NCBI GenBank assembly: GCA_017503735.1
Contig: JAFVSN010000007.1
Span: forward strand, 62,001 to 126,000
Source of the DNA: Lachnospiraceae bacterium
GTDB taxonomy: Bacteria; Bacillota; Clostridia; Lachnospirales; Lachnospiraceae
Length of the DNA stretch: 64,000 nucleotides
Reading direction: 5' to 3'
Part shown: piece by piece, positions 33,578 to 41,923 of the stretch
How positions within the stretch are numbered: position 1 is the stretch's first letter
How the letters are laid out: the number at the start of each line of letters is the position of its first letter
The notes under the pieces: model-generated
Seen by the model: the letters and a program-made list of their open reading frames with translations, nothing else
Database searches by the model: none
Told to the model about the DNA's origin: nothing
Program-made: the position numbers and the translations under genes

Positions 33578-33861
33578 AAGCGACTTTGCATGGATTTGCT
33601 AGCAACATGCACTGCTTGCCAGTTTGCTTTTTAACGATTTTGCAGAGCTTGATTTTGAGGATTTTTCATAAGTATACTTAGTTGCTTTTTTTCAAAAAGT
33701 CCATTCTCGCTGAACTTCTTGTACAGTATTTGGGGAACGACTTTTTCTTTGAACGGGTGTATCATTTTTCTTGTAAGAGCGAACCGGCAGGGTGAGAGTT
33801 TTACGAAAAATGACACGAGACGTTTTGATAAAACGCCCGTTTGAGGAAAGGGGAGACAGCA

Positions 33862-34035
33862 GTGGTGGAGAAACAGCTATTGAATATTAAAGACATGTGT
33901 TTGTACCTTGGCATCGGACAGACAAAGGCGAGAGAACTTGTGCGGGGACAGAACGGGTTCGCTATCCGTATCGGAAACCGTTGGTATGCCGATAAGCGGA
34001 AGCTGGATGAGTGGCTGAACCGGAACGCAAGATAA
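33862..34035 (+). CDS. xis: Excisionase-like helix-turn-helix protein
   Basis: A 57-residue basic protein (LLNIKDMCLYLGIGQTKARELV, IRIGNRWYADKRKLDEWLNR) matches the small winged HTH excisionases encoded beside Tn916-type integrases. GTG 33862 (or 33865) follows AAAGGGGAG; a TTG at 33841 is less likely. It precedes the integrase by about 120 bases and would direct excision of the element. Confidence 0.82.
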   Translation: MVEKQLLNIKDMCLYLGIGQTKARELVRGQNGFAIRIGNRWYADKRKLDEWLNRNAR

Positions 34036-34154
34036 AGTTTGTTGGTGCGGTGCAGATTTGTTAGTTGAAAATTGGAAAAGTTGGTGGTATACTTAATAAG
34101 TGTATCTATGCTTTTCCTTTTTGATTTGCTGACAAATCAGAAAGGGATGATTAC

Positions 34155-35306
34155 ATGGGTAAATCGTTAAGTGGCAAAGAATTGGGTACAGGCATCAGTC
34201 AAAGACCGGATGGGCTGTATCAGGCACGCTTTACAAATCGCTTCGGCAGACGGCAGGTGATTTATGACCGCACCTACACCGGCATTCAGAAAAAGATGCG
34301 GGAGGCACAGGTGGCGGACGATAAGGCTGTCAATGTGGTACATACCAACATGACATTGGATGAGTGGTATGTAAAATGGATGGAGACCTGCAAGGTGAAT
34401 TGCAGAAATAATACCAAACAAACCTACGCCAAGCATTACAAGCGTGTGAAGGAAGTGTTAGGTTGGCGCAAATTAAATAGCTTGAATCTGGTTGTGATGC
34501 AGAATGCTATCAACCGTCTGCGGACCGACAATGAACGGAAGAACAGTAAGAAGGTTCTGGTGGACATGTTGGACAAGGAGGTGGCCTCGGATCTTTTGGT
34601 GAAGAATGTGGCAAGGCAACTGACCACCGATGTAACAAGGGAAGCAAAGAAGACGAGACGGGTGTTGACCGTGGAGGAAGCAGATGTGTTTCTAAGAGAA
34701 GCTGTTGGGAATTACTACTACAACTTGTTTGTGGTAGCATTGGAAACAGGTATGCGTATCGGAGAACTCACGGGACTTCGATGGGAGGACATCGACTTTA
34801 AGAACAAGGTAATACACGTCAGACATTCCATGACCTACTTCGCAAACGGAGAGGGAAAGTATGTGTTCGAGCTTCATACCACAAAGACCGGCAAGGGCTT
34901 AAGGGAGATTCCTTTGACAGCAAAAGCGGAGTTTGCGTTAAAGCAGCAGCGGTTCTTAAATCGTTCTGTGCAAAACGATGAAGCGGAGACGAAGTTTCCG
35001 AATCTTGTGTTTCCGACGAAGAACAATAAGCCTACCACACAGTTTCTTGTGACGGGTAGCATCGACCGGGTGATAAAGAAGATTCATGAGAAGTATCCGG
35101 ATATGGAGTTTGAACGGTTCACGCCTCATGCGTTACGACATACCTTTGCGACCAGATGCTTCGAAGCGGGAGTACCGGCGAAAACTGTTTCTGTACTGCT
35201 TGGGCATGCTCAACTTCAATTGACAACGGACCTTTATATGCATGTGACGCAGGAGTCTTTGTTCAAGGGAATGGAGCAGTTCGAAAAGGCAAGACGGGCC
35301 GGGTAG
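34155..35306 (+). CDS. int: Tyrosine recombinase/integrase, Tn916-like
   Basis: The 383-residue protein has an arm-binding N-terminus (DGLYQARFTNRFGRRQ), a core-binding SAM-like domain and a catalytic domain with the full set: Arg in TGMRIGELTGLRW, HALRHTFATRC, GH in LLGHAQ and the tyrosine in TTDLYMHV. It integrates and excises the element together with Xis. Three phased TGGCACA repeats follow its stop codon, as expected of arm-type sites at the end of an integrated element next to pyrE. Confidence 0.93.
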   Translation: MGKSLSGKELGTGISQRPDGLYQARFTNRFGRRQVIYDRTYTGIQKKMREAQVADDKAVNVVHTNMTLDEWYVKWMETCKVNCRNNTKQTYAKHYKRVKEVLGWRKLNSLNLVVMQNAINRLRTDNERKNSKKVLVDMLDKEVASDLLVKNVARQLTTDVTREAKKTRRVLTVEEADVFLREAVGNYYYNLFVVALETGMRIGELTGLRWEDIDFKNKVIHVRHSMTYFANGEGKYVFELHTTKTGKGLREIPLTAKAEFALKQQRFLNRSVQNDEAETKFPNLVFPTKNNKPTTQFLVTGSIDRVIKKIHEKYPDMEFERFTPHALRHTFATRCFEAGVPAKTVSVLLGHAQLQLTTDLYMHVTQESLFKGMEQFEKARRAG

Positions 35307-35314
35307 GATTTGTA

Positions 35315-35345
35315 TGGCACAGAGATGGCACAAAACTGGCACAGT
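35315..35345 (+). repeat. Three TGGCACA repeats phased at 11 bases
   Basis: TGGCACA occurs at 35315, 35326 and 35337, exactly one helical turn apart, right after the int stop. The last copy reads TGGCACAGT, as does the single copy at 29189. They are likely integrase arm-binding sites marking the right end. Confidence 0.6.
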
Positions 35346-35408
35346 AACGATACTTAGAGCAGAAGAAAAGCCCGCAAAACGGCTTAAATAAAGGAGGATT
35401 TTTAAGAC

Positions 35409-36083
35409 ATGGAACAGTACAAGCAGGAATTTATCGAGTTTATGGTAGACAGTAAGGTCTTAAAGTTCGGTGATTTCACTTTGAAGAGCGGTAGAAAGTC
35501 TCCGTTTTTCATGAATGCGGGAGCCTATGTGACAGGTACCCAGCTTCGTAAACTCGGGGAGTATTACGCAAAGGCAATTCATGATACCTATGGGGATGAG
35601 TTTGATGTGCTGTTCGGACCGGCCTACAAAGGAATTCCGCTTTCCGTTGCTACGGCAATGGCGTACAGCGAACTTTACGGCAAGGATGTAAAGTATTGTT
35701 CCAACCGTAAGGAAGTAAAGGATCACGGTGATGTGGGCATCCTCCTCGGACATAAGCTTCAGGACGGCGACCGCGTGATTATGATCGAAGACGTAACCAC
35801 CTCCGGTAAGTCCATGGAAGAGACCGTGCCGATTGTTCGTGCACAGGCAAATGTGGAGATTAAAGGCTTAATCGTTTCCTTAAATCGTATGGAACGTGGC
35901 CAGGGCGAAAAGTGTGCACTGGATGAGGTTGCTGAATTGTACGGTTTCCCGACTGCGGCAATCGTAAATATGGCAGAGGTAACGGAGCATTTGTACAACA
36001 AGCCGTATAAGGGGGAGGTTATTATTGACGATACCTTAAAGGCTTCTATTGATGCATATTACGAGCAGTACGGCGCAAAGTAA
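35409..36083 (+). CDS. pyrE: Orotate phosphoribosyltransferase
   Basis: The 224-residue enzyme has LKSGRKSPFFMNAG at the start, YKGIPLSVATAMAY, the KEVKDHGD loop and the PRPP-binding motif VIMIEDVTTSGKS. It converts orotate and PRPP to OMP. AAGGAGG precedes the ATG. It stands immediately to the right of the integrated element, 11 kb from pyrK-pyrD, with which it is usually grouped in relatives. Confidence 0.96.
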   Translation: MEQYKQEFIEFMVDSKVLKFGDFTLKSGRKSPFFMNAGAYVTGTQLRKLGEYYAKAIHDTYGDEFDVLFGPAYKGIPLSVATAMAYSELYGKDVKYCSNRKEVKDHGDVGILLGHKLQDGDRVIMIEDVTTSGKSMEETVPIVRAQANVEIKGLIVSLNRMERGQGEKCALDEVAELYGFPTAAIVNMAEVTEHLYNKPYKGEVIIDDTLKASIDAYYEQYGAK

Positions 36084-36094
36084 GGAGGTATTTT

Positions 36095-36250
36095 ATGCAG
36101 GATGAAAAGATTTATAAGACCATGTCTTCCGTAGGTGTTTGGAGTTTGGTACTGGGGATTGTGGCAATTATTGTAGGTGCTCTGACCGGAGCGGCTTTGA
36201 TTACCAACAGTGCAAGACTGTTAAAGAAAAAGTCGGAGATTATGTTCTAA
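36095..36250 (+). CDS. Small single- or double-span membrane protein after pyrE
   Basis: A 51-residue ORF with a perfect AAGGAGG site starts 11 bases after the pyrE stop. Its middle (VWSLVLGIVAIIVGALTGAALI) is one long hydrophobic segment, followed by a basic tail (RLLKKKSEIMF). It is too short to be called by many gene finders. Unknown function; co-transcribed with pyrE and ended by the terminator at 36272. Confidence 0.75.
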   Translation: MQDEKIYKTMSSVGVWSLVLGIVAIIVGALTGAALITNSARLLKKKSEIMF

Positions 36251-36271
36251 ATTGAAGATGATGTAAGCAGA

Positions 36272-36312
36272 AAAGGCTGTACAGACCGAAAAGGGTGGTA
36301 CAGCCTTTAAAA
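36272..36312 (+). terminator. Terminator of the pyrE transcript
   Basis: AAAGGCTGTAC (36272-36282) pairs with GTACAGCCTTT (36298-36308). Confidence 0.8.
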
Positions 36313-36317
36313 ATTCC

Positions 36318-36348
36318 TTGACCTTGCCCTAAGGGTAAGGTTTATAAT
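36318..36348 (+). promoter_or_regulatory. MerR-type promoter with 19-base spacer
   Basis: TTGACC (36318-36323) and TATAAT (36343-36348) are 19 bases apart and the spacer carries the dyad CCTT-G-CCCTAAGGG-T-AAGG. Long spacers with a central dyad are the signature of promoters activated by MerR proteins; the gene that follows encodes one. Confidence 0.9.
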
Positions 36349-36400
36349 GAAATCATGATATCAACAAAACCCGGGAATACGTAAAAAGAGAGGAATCATT

Positions 36401-37591
36401 ATGAATCGGATTTATACCATCGGAGAACTGGCGGAGCTGGCGGGAGTTACGACAAAAACACTGCGGGTGTATGAACGGAAAGGATTGCTTTTACCGAAGA
36501 GAAACACGGAGAATCAATATCGCATTTATACGGAGGAAGCGGTGCGAAAGCTGGAACAGATTCAGCTTATGAAGTATTTGGGATTTTCTTTGGAGCAGAT
36601 TGAACTTTTTCTGTCACGGAATGAAACGAGCGGACGGGAAGAAATGTTACTTACACAAAAACATTTGCTGGAAAGAAAGAGGACGCAGTTGAATTCGATC
36701 ATTGCCTGCGTGGAACGTGCCGTTACGGAGTGTAGAGAAGGAACGACGGACAGTGATGCGTTTTTACATACGCTTGGAAGTATTGTGAAAAATCAAAAGG
36801 CCGATGAACTGGTGGGACGTTTGGAAATGCATTCCGATGAGCCGCGGGGATGGTCGGAGTTCATATTCCGACAGGCAAACCTTTCGGAAGGAATGCGAGT
36901 GTTGGATGCGGGAGCCGGATACGGGAATCTTTGGCGCTATAATTTACACCGGATGCCAAAAAACTTATATGTAACCTGTGTAGACAAGCATAATACCCAT
37001 GCGGACGGCTTCTGTGAGTTTGTGAAGGAAAAAGAAACGGAGGGAGTGTTGGCCAAAGGTCAGATTTCCTTTGCGTGGGAGGATTTAGAATTAAGAAAAT
37101 CTTCAGAATTATTCCATTGCATTTTCTTTAATCATGTGGCATCCTTTATACAAGATAGGGTGAAATTGTACAAGCAGTTTATGGAAAACCTGTTTGAGGA
37201 CGGAGTTTTTATTTGTACCTGGGGCGGTCTTTTGCTGAATGAAAATGCGGCAGCGGTATTAATGGATTTTCTTGATGATTCGACACCGTTAAAAGCAGGA
37301 CAGGAGAAATATGTATCTATCATTCGTCAATATGAAAAAGAACTGAAAACAGTGTTTGGAACGGTGGAACGACAGGCATATGTTACAACACTTCGGTTCG
37401 CGACGGCGGAAGAGTACATGGATTATTTGTTACAGGTGTGTAAACCGGTGGAGTCGGAATTGGAAGAGCGTAGAACGGAGTTTTTGGAGTATTTGCGCAG
37501 GTTTCAAAAACCAAACGGAGCATATGAGTTTGTGCGGGATACTTATTTGTACCGTTGCAAAAGGGAGGTGTTGCCATGCCTTCCAGAATGA
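36401..37591 (+). CDS. MerR regulator fused to a SAM-dependent methyltransferase
   Basis: The 396-residue protein has a MerR helix-turn-helix (IYTIGELAELAGVTTKTLRVYERKGLL), the coiled dimerisation helix (to about 120) and then a class I methyltransferase domain with the SAM loop VLDAGAGYGNLW (about 167-178). The fusion suggests that an effector or its modification is sensed by the same molecule. AGAGAGGAATC precedes the ATG. Its end overlaps the next gene by 16 bases. Confidence 0.88.
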   Translation: MNRIYTIGELAELAGVTTKTLRVYERKGLLLPKRNTENQYRIYTEEAVRKLEQIQLMKYLGFSLEQIELFLSRNETSGREEMLLTQKHLLERKRTQLNSIIACVERAVTECREGTTDSDAFLHTLGSIVKNQKADELVGRLEMHSDEPRGWSEFIFRQANLSEGMRVLDAGAGYGNLWRYNLHRMPKNLYVTCVDKHNTHADGFCEFVKEKETEGVLAKGQISFAWEDLELRKSSELFHCIFFNHVASFIQDRVKLYKQFMENLFEDGVFICTWGGLLLNENAAAVLMDFLDDSTPLKAGQEKYVSIIRQYEKELKTVFGTVERQAYVTTLRFATAEEYMDYLLQVCKPVESELEERRTEFLEYLRRFQKPNGAYEFVRDTYLYRCKREVLPCLPE

Positions 37592-38271
37592 TTCACTATT
37601 TGGTGGCGGAGCGTGTTGCAAAGGAGATTCCGATTCGGGATAGGAACCGGTTTAAAATCGGTTCTCTCTGTCCGGATATGTCCACAAGAGAGGATGAGTC
37701 GAAACACAAAACCCATTATTCCGACATTGTCGGGGCTGTAAAAGGTATGAATTGGGGACGTTTTGTCAATACTTATGGGGAAAAGATGAAAACGGATGAA
37801 TTGTATTTGGGTGTGCTTTGCCATTTGATAACGGACGGAATCTGGTTTCATAATGTGGTGGAACCGCAGGTGAGGGCAAAGGTTGCTTCAAAAGAAGAAC
37901 GTCAGAAAATGTATCAGCGCGGATATTCCGACTATCATCGGTTAAACTATATTCTAAAAGAAGAGTTTGACCTGCGGTATGAGCTTCGGGAAGACAGGGA
38001 CATCGAACTGGACGGACTGCATTCGGAGTTTTATGACGATGTAATCGGTGCCTTGTACGGGGACTTTTACGAGGAACCGCCTGCTACGAAAGAGGAATTG
38101 ACAGTATTTCCTTATGGGCTGACGGTTGACTGCATCGAGTGTTGTGTGGCAGAGTGTGTGGACGCAATCCGGGCCTTCTATGGTGGCAAAGAGATCGTTT
38201 CTCCGGAGAAATATTATGTGCCGGTCAGAGATACGAAGGAAACGACAGAGTGGAAAAGGGTGGCTAAGTAA
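37576..38271 (+). CDS. Zinc-dependent phospholipase C-like protein
   Basis: The 231-residue product starts PSRMIHYLVAERVAKEI and has scattered His/Asp residues (KHKTHYSDI, LCHLITDGIWFHNVVEP, YHRLNY) placed as in the S1/P1-nuclease and zinc-dependent phospholipase C superfamily. No signal peptide is seen, so it would act inside the cell. ATG 37576 follows GGGAGGTG and overlaps the MerR-fusion gene, indicating a common operon. The family call is by motif layout and is moderate. Confidence 0.65.
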   Translation: MPSRMIHYLVAERVAKEIPIRDRNRFKIGSLCPDMSTREDESKHKTHYSDIVGAVKGMNWGRFVNTYGEKMKTDELYLGVLCHLITDGIWFHNVVEPQVRAKVASKEERQKMYQRGYSDYHRLNYILKEEFDLRYELREDRDIELDGLHSEFYDDVIGALYGDFYEEPPATKEELTVFPYGLTVDCIECCVAECVDAIRAFYGGKEIVSPEKYYVPVRDTKETTEWKRVAK

Positions 38272-38380
38272 GAGAAGAGAGACGGAGCAGAAAGACGTAT
38301 ATCGGGAGCGAGAGAAGAAAGAGAGATAGAGCGTATCATAGGGTTGGGAGCAGAAAATTGTTTTGGGGTATGGAGGAAAA

Positions 38381-39550
38381 ATGGCGAGTTTGGTGGAGTA
38401 TTTGAATTGGAGAGGGGATATTACCTTTGCACAAGATTCTTTGAATGCGGTGGATGCACTGTTATTATCGCAACTCACCTATTTGGATCTTGCCGGAATA
38501 GTGGGCGTCGGTGAAGATACGTGTACCTTAGAACAGGCAGCCGAACGTTTTTGGGAGTTGCACACGGAGGAAGAACTAAAACAATGTGTTGCGTTCGCAA
38601 TGCGGACAGCGGGAGAACTATTAAATGCAATGGCAAAGACAAAACGGTTTTCGGGGTTGACGCTGCGGAACTATGAACACAGACTGGATAGGAAGGCAGA
38701 AGAACAGTTTTCTGCTTTGGAAATTGTACTCGGGGAGCAGGAAAGTTTTATTTCGTTCGGGGGAACCGACGATACTTTGGTGGGTTGGAAAGAAGATTTT
38801 AATCTTTGTTTTCTTTTTCCGATTCCGTCACAAACTCATGCAACGGAATACTTGGAGCGTTTTTTTTCGGACAGGAAAACAAAGATCTATATAGGCGGAC
38901 ACTCCAAAGGCGGGAATTTGGCTGTGTATTCTGCGGTGAACAGTGGTAAAGAGATTCGGGAAAAGATAGAACGCGTCTATAACTTTGACGGTCCGGGATT
39001 TACAAAAGATTTTATCGAGAGTGACGATTATCTGGCCATGAGAGGGGTTGTGGAGACCTGGGTGCCGGAATCCTCTTTTGTGGGGATGCTTTTGGAACAC
39101 GGGGAGGACTATCAGGTGGTAAGCAGTTCACAAAACGGATTTTTACAACACGATGCCACCTCCTGGGAAGTACAGGGAACCGAGTTTATAAAACTCAGGG
39201 AAGTAAATCAAGGCAGCATACAAATGGCGGAGGGGATCAAAGAATGGGTTGACGGGCTGAGCCCGGAAGAACTTGAGAACTTCTTTGCCCATGTATATCA
39301 AGTGTTGACGGTAACAGATGCAAAAACATTGGCGGAATTAAATCGGGAACGATTTAAAAGCGTAAGGTCTATGATTCATTCGTTTCACGGTCTGGATAAA
39401 AAAACGAAGGAAATCATGTTTGCTTTGGTAAAAATTATGATAACAACAAGCATAAAGAAAAGAACGTTAACGCGAGCGGAAGAAAGAAACAAACGAAGAA
39501 TAAAAATCTTCGGGAAGAAAGAACCGGTAATACTGATGGGACGGAAATAA
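38381..39550 (+). CDS. DUF2974 (Mbeg1-like) alpha/beta hydrolase-like protein
   Basis: The 389-residue protein has the lipase-type nucleophile elbow GGHSKGGNLAVYSAV and the FDGPGF loop characteristic of the DUF2974/Mbeg1 family common in Firmicutes. No signal sequence. Substrate unknown. ATG 38381 follows GGAGG; the frame is open to a TTG at 38363. It lies just before ssrA and has no obvious operon partner. Confidence 0.82.
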   Translation: MASLVEYLNWRGDITFAQDSLNAVDALLLSQLTYLDLAGIVGVGEDTCTLEQAAERFWELHTEEELKQCVAFAMRTAGELLNAMAKTKRFSGLTLRNYEHRLDRKAEEQFSALEIVLGEQESFISFGGTDDTLVGWKEDFNLCFLFPIPSQTHATEYLERFFSDRKTKIYIGGHSKGGNLAVYSAVNSGKEIREKIERVYNFDGPGFTKDFIESDDYLAMRGVVETWVPESSFVGMLLEHGEDYQVVSSSQNGFLQHDATSWEVQGTEFIKLREVNQGSIQMAEGIKEWVDGLSPEELENFFAHVYQVLTVTDAKTLAELNRERFKSVRSMIHSFHGLDKKTKEIMFALVKIMITTSIKKRTLTRAEERNKRRIKIFGKKEPVILMGRK

Positions 39551-39567
39551 TTACCGGGACAGTGATA

Positions 39568-39596
39568 TTGACAAGGAAAAAAGAATATGATATGAT
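39568..39596 (+). promoter_or_regulatory. ssrA promoter
   Basis: TTGACA (39568-39573) and TATGAT (39591-39596), 17 bases apart, about 55 bases before the mature tmRNA 5' end. Confidence 0.75.
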
Positions 39597-39651
39597 AAGC
39601 AACACACAGCGTTAAAACACCGATTTGTCGTATGTTACAAATTTGTTACCG

Positions 39652-39994
39652 GGGCTTGTACCGGTTTCGACGGGGGTTTTGAAGCTATGGAAGCCATCCG
39701 TGGTCCGGGACCACGTTAAAACTCGGAAATTAAAATTAAACGCTGAAGATAATTTAGCATACGCTGCCTAAGTGCAGCTGTCAGACCTAGTGCACCTACA
39801 CATTAGGAACCTGGCATCGACTATGTAGGAAACGATATACGCAAAGCTTTGCGCGTATAGGCGTATTATGAAGCTACTAAAGCTCTCAGCTTGTTTGCCG
39901 GCGGTGAGTGGAGGGAATGTCAAATGACAAACTATGATGGAAGATGCCGTGGTGGATGGGCTTTCGGACAGGGGTTCGACTCCCCTCAGGTCCA
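39652..39994 (+). ncRNA. ssrA: Transfer-messenger RNA
   Basis: The tRNA-like ends pair as GGGCTTG (39652-39658) with CAGGTCC (39987-39993) plus discriminator A, and the T-arm reads CAGGGGTTCGACTCCCCTC. GTACCGGTTTCGACGGGG near the 5' end is typical of tmRNA. The tag reading frame is AAC GCT GAA GAT AAT TTA GCA TAC GCT GCC TAA (39739-39771), giving a tag ending NAEDNLAYAA after the charged alanine. It rescues stalled ribosomes. Its 3' end is the attachment site of the repeats described downstream. Confidence 0.95.
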
Positions 39995-39995
39995 T

Positions 39996-40038
39996 AAAAA
40001 TAGTCTCACAGGATGAAATCCTGTGGGACTATTTTTTT
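39996..40038 (+). terminator. ssrA terminator
   Basis: AAAAATAGTCTCACAGGAT pairs with ATCCTGTGGGACTATTTTT, followed by more T. Confidence 0.9.
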
Positions 40039-40047
40039 GTATCCTTC

Positions 40048-40432
40048 GGGTCGTCGAACTTGTAGTAAGGAAAGAACATTGGGCTTTCGGACAGGGGCGC
40101 TGAACGTCCGGTGGACGTTCGTTAGCGCCGACCGAAGCGAAGCGGAGACCGACTCCCCTCAGGTCATCGAACTTGTAGTGAGGAAAGAACTCGTGCTTTC
40201 GGACAGGGGCCCTGCTCTCCGGTGGAGAGCGTTTAGGGCCGACCGAGCCGGGAGGCGAGACCGCACGACGTCCAGTGGGTGCACAAGGTCCGGTGGACCT
40301 TGGTTCTGCACGGACCGAAGTGAAACGTAGACCGTCGGTTCTGGGCCGACCGTAGCGAAGCGGAGACCGACTCTCCAGTGGAGAGCGTTCTGGGCCGACG
40401 GTCGCGGAGCGGAGACCGATTCCTCTCAACAG
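40048..40432. repeat. Array of hairpin modules built on ssrA 3'-end copies
   Basis: Two partial copies of the ssrA 3' arm (GCTTTCGGACAGGGG at 40083-40097 and 40195-40209) have their T-loop replaced by inserted hairpins; the first closes with GACTCCCCTCAGGTC (40151-40165). Five 29-base modules of the type GGCCGACCGAAGCGAAGCGG lie at 40125, 40236, 40308, 40343 and 40392. Short stems with GGT or AGT loops precede them (for example GAACGTCC-GGT-GGACGTTC). A 113-base unit beginning TCGAACTTGTAGT is repeated at 40055 and 40168. No coding signal. Confidence 0.75.
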
Positions 40433-40469
40433 AATTGATTTATAAAGAAAAGTTTCACTGTTTTAGTAG

Positions 40470-40490
40470 GTTTCACTGATATAGTGAAAC
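40470..40490 (+). promoter_or_regulatory. Palindromic operator candidate before the DUF1016 gene
   Basis: GTTTCACT-GATAT-AGTGAAAC is a perfect dyad with 8-base arms; an extra TTTCACTG half-site lies at 40453. A promoter TTGACG (40527-40532)/TAAAAT (40550-40555) with 17-base spacing follows. Confidence 0.55.
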
Positions 40491-40572
40491 ACACACTTTG
40501 ACTGAAACACAAGAAGAACATGGGGATTGACGATAATACAACTCTGAGATAAAATGAAAATAACGATTAGGG

Positions 40573-41697
40573 ATGGTGCTGTATTTTTTCGAAAGGGGCA
40601 GTGAAATTTTGGAGAATAAATTGTTAGTTACGGAACAGAATAGTATTATGGCTAATTATGTGAAAACCGATGATATTTTAAAAGATATGTGTGGGATTAT
40701 AGAATCCTCTCGAAAGACTGCTTATCAGGCGGTGAATACAGCACTTGTGCATAGAAACTGGCTTCTTGGGTATCGAATTGCCAGTGAAGAGTTACAAGGG
40801 GAAAAACGGGCTGAATATGGGACAGAAGTAATTAAAAAACTGTCACAAGAACTGACGAAAGACTACGGTAAAGGGTTTGATTACAGTTCTTTGTATAAGT
40901 TTGTTCGTTTCTATAAAGCGTTTCCGGACATTTTGGACTCGGCGAGTCCAAAATCTACACAGCTACTTTCTTGGACGCATTATCGCGCACTTTTACAAGT
41001 GGAGGATGAGACTGCCCGTGCATGGTATGCAAGAGAGGCGTTTACACAAACTTGGAGTGTAAAGACGTTACAAAGGAACATTTCATCTCAGTATTATTAC
41101 CGCATGCTGAAAACACAGAAGCAAAACCTTGTAGAAAATGAAATGAAGGAACTGACGTCAGCCTATCAGAATGACAAATACGAGTTTATTAAGAATCCGG
41201 TAATTGCAGAGTTTTTAGGGTTTTCTCAAGATACGGATTTTACGGAGAGTGACCTCGAGAAAAGCATTCTTTCGAATTTGCAGAAGTTCCTTATGGAGCT
41301 CGGAAAAGGTTACGCTTTTGTTGCAAGACAACAGCATATCCATACGGAGAAGCAGGATTATTATATTGACTTGGTGTTTTATAACTATATATTAAAATGC
41401 TTTGTGTTAATTGATTTAAAGACAGAGAAGATTTCTCATCAGGATGTGGGGCAGATGGATATGTATATCCGGATGTATGATGAGTTAAAGCGCAATGAGG
41501 GAGACAACCCAACTATCGGTATTGTGCTTTGCTCCGATACGGACGAAGATATTGCACGCTATTCCGTTATGCATGGGAATGAGCAGTTGTTTGCTTCAAA
41601 GTATAAATTATATTTACCGACAGAAGAGGAATTAAAAGCGGAGATTGAAACTCAGAAAGCAATGTTTTATTTGCAACAACAGGAAAAAAGAGATTGA
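40573..41697 (+). CDS. DUF1016 (YhcG-like) PD-(D/E)XK nuclease
   Basis: The 374-residue protein has an N-terminal DUF1016 helical domain (HRNWLLGYRIASEELQG, YSSLYKFVRFYKAFPD, LSWTHYRALLQV) and a C-terminal nuclease core DYYIDLVFYNY...VLIDLKTEK that contains the D and DxK residues. Such proteins occur with restriction and mobile loci. ATG 40573 has a poor ribosome site; a TTG at 40609 after GAAAGGGG is an alternative start. It is flanked by ssrA-derived repeats on both sides, so it was probably acquired. Confidence 0.85.
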   Translation: MVLYFFERGSEILENKLLVTEQNSIMANYVKTDDILKDMCGIIESSRKTAYQAVNTALVHRNWLLGYRIASEELQGEKRAEYGTEVIKKLSQELTKDYGKGFDYSSLYKFVRFYKAFPDILDSASPKSTQLLSWTHYRALLQVEDETARAWYAREAFTQTWSVKTLQRNISSQYYYRMLKTQKQNLVENEMKELTSAYQNDKYEFIKNPVIAEFLGFSQDTDFTESDLEKSILSNLQKFLMELGKGYAFVARQQHIHTEKQDYYIDLVFYNYILKCFVLIDLKTEKISHQDVGQMDMYIRMYDELKRNEGDNPTIGIVLCSDTDEDIARYSVMHGNEQLFASKYKLYLPTEEELKAEIETQKAMFYLQQQEKRD

Positions 41698-41733
41698 TTA
41701 TGAGAAATGGAGATAAGTGGGTCGGCCAAATGA

Positions 41734-41830
41734 AAAAAACGGGGTAAAACCGGGGTACACCAAAAACAAAATCCCTACAAACCGCATAATACAAGGCTTC
41801 TGAGTGTTTGACCAAAGTACTCGACTCCCC
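41734..41830 (+). repeat. First copy of a 100-base direct repeat ending in an ssrA-like sequence
   Basis: Starts ACGGGGTAAAACCGGGGTAC, contains CCGCATAATACAAGGCTTCTG and ends TACTCGACTCCCC. The second copy is at 43778-43875; more than four fifths of positions agree by eye. Confidence 0.85.
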
Positions 41831-41923
41831 GACAATTTTTTCTTGTTTGTGGTTATGTTTCTGTGATACAATAAGACTGTAATATTTGCATTTTACGCAC
41901 TGCTAAGAACGCGGAGGTATCGT

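Noticed and set aside
33631-33816. A 61-residue minus-strand ORF in the gap before xis
   Set aside because: No ribosome site before either possible ATG, and it overlaps an inverted repeat; possibly a remnant of a mobilisation region but not supportable as a gene.
39986-40429. Long ORFs on both strands after ssrA
   Set aside because: They translate structured repeats; residue content (Arg, Pro, Ser) reflects the repeat modules and there is no ribosome site.
40048-40432. CRISPR array downstream of ssrA
   Set aside because: Module spacing is irregular (35 to 111 bases), modules differ at several positions and no cas genes are present.
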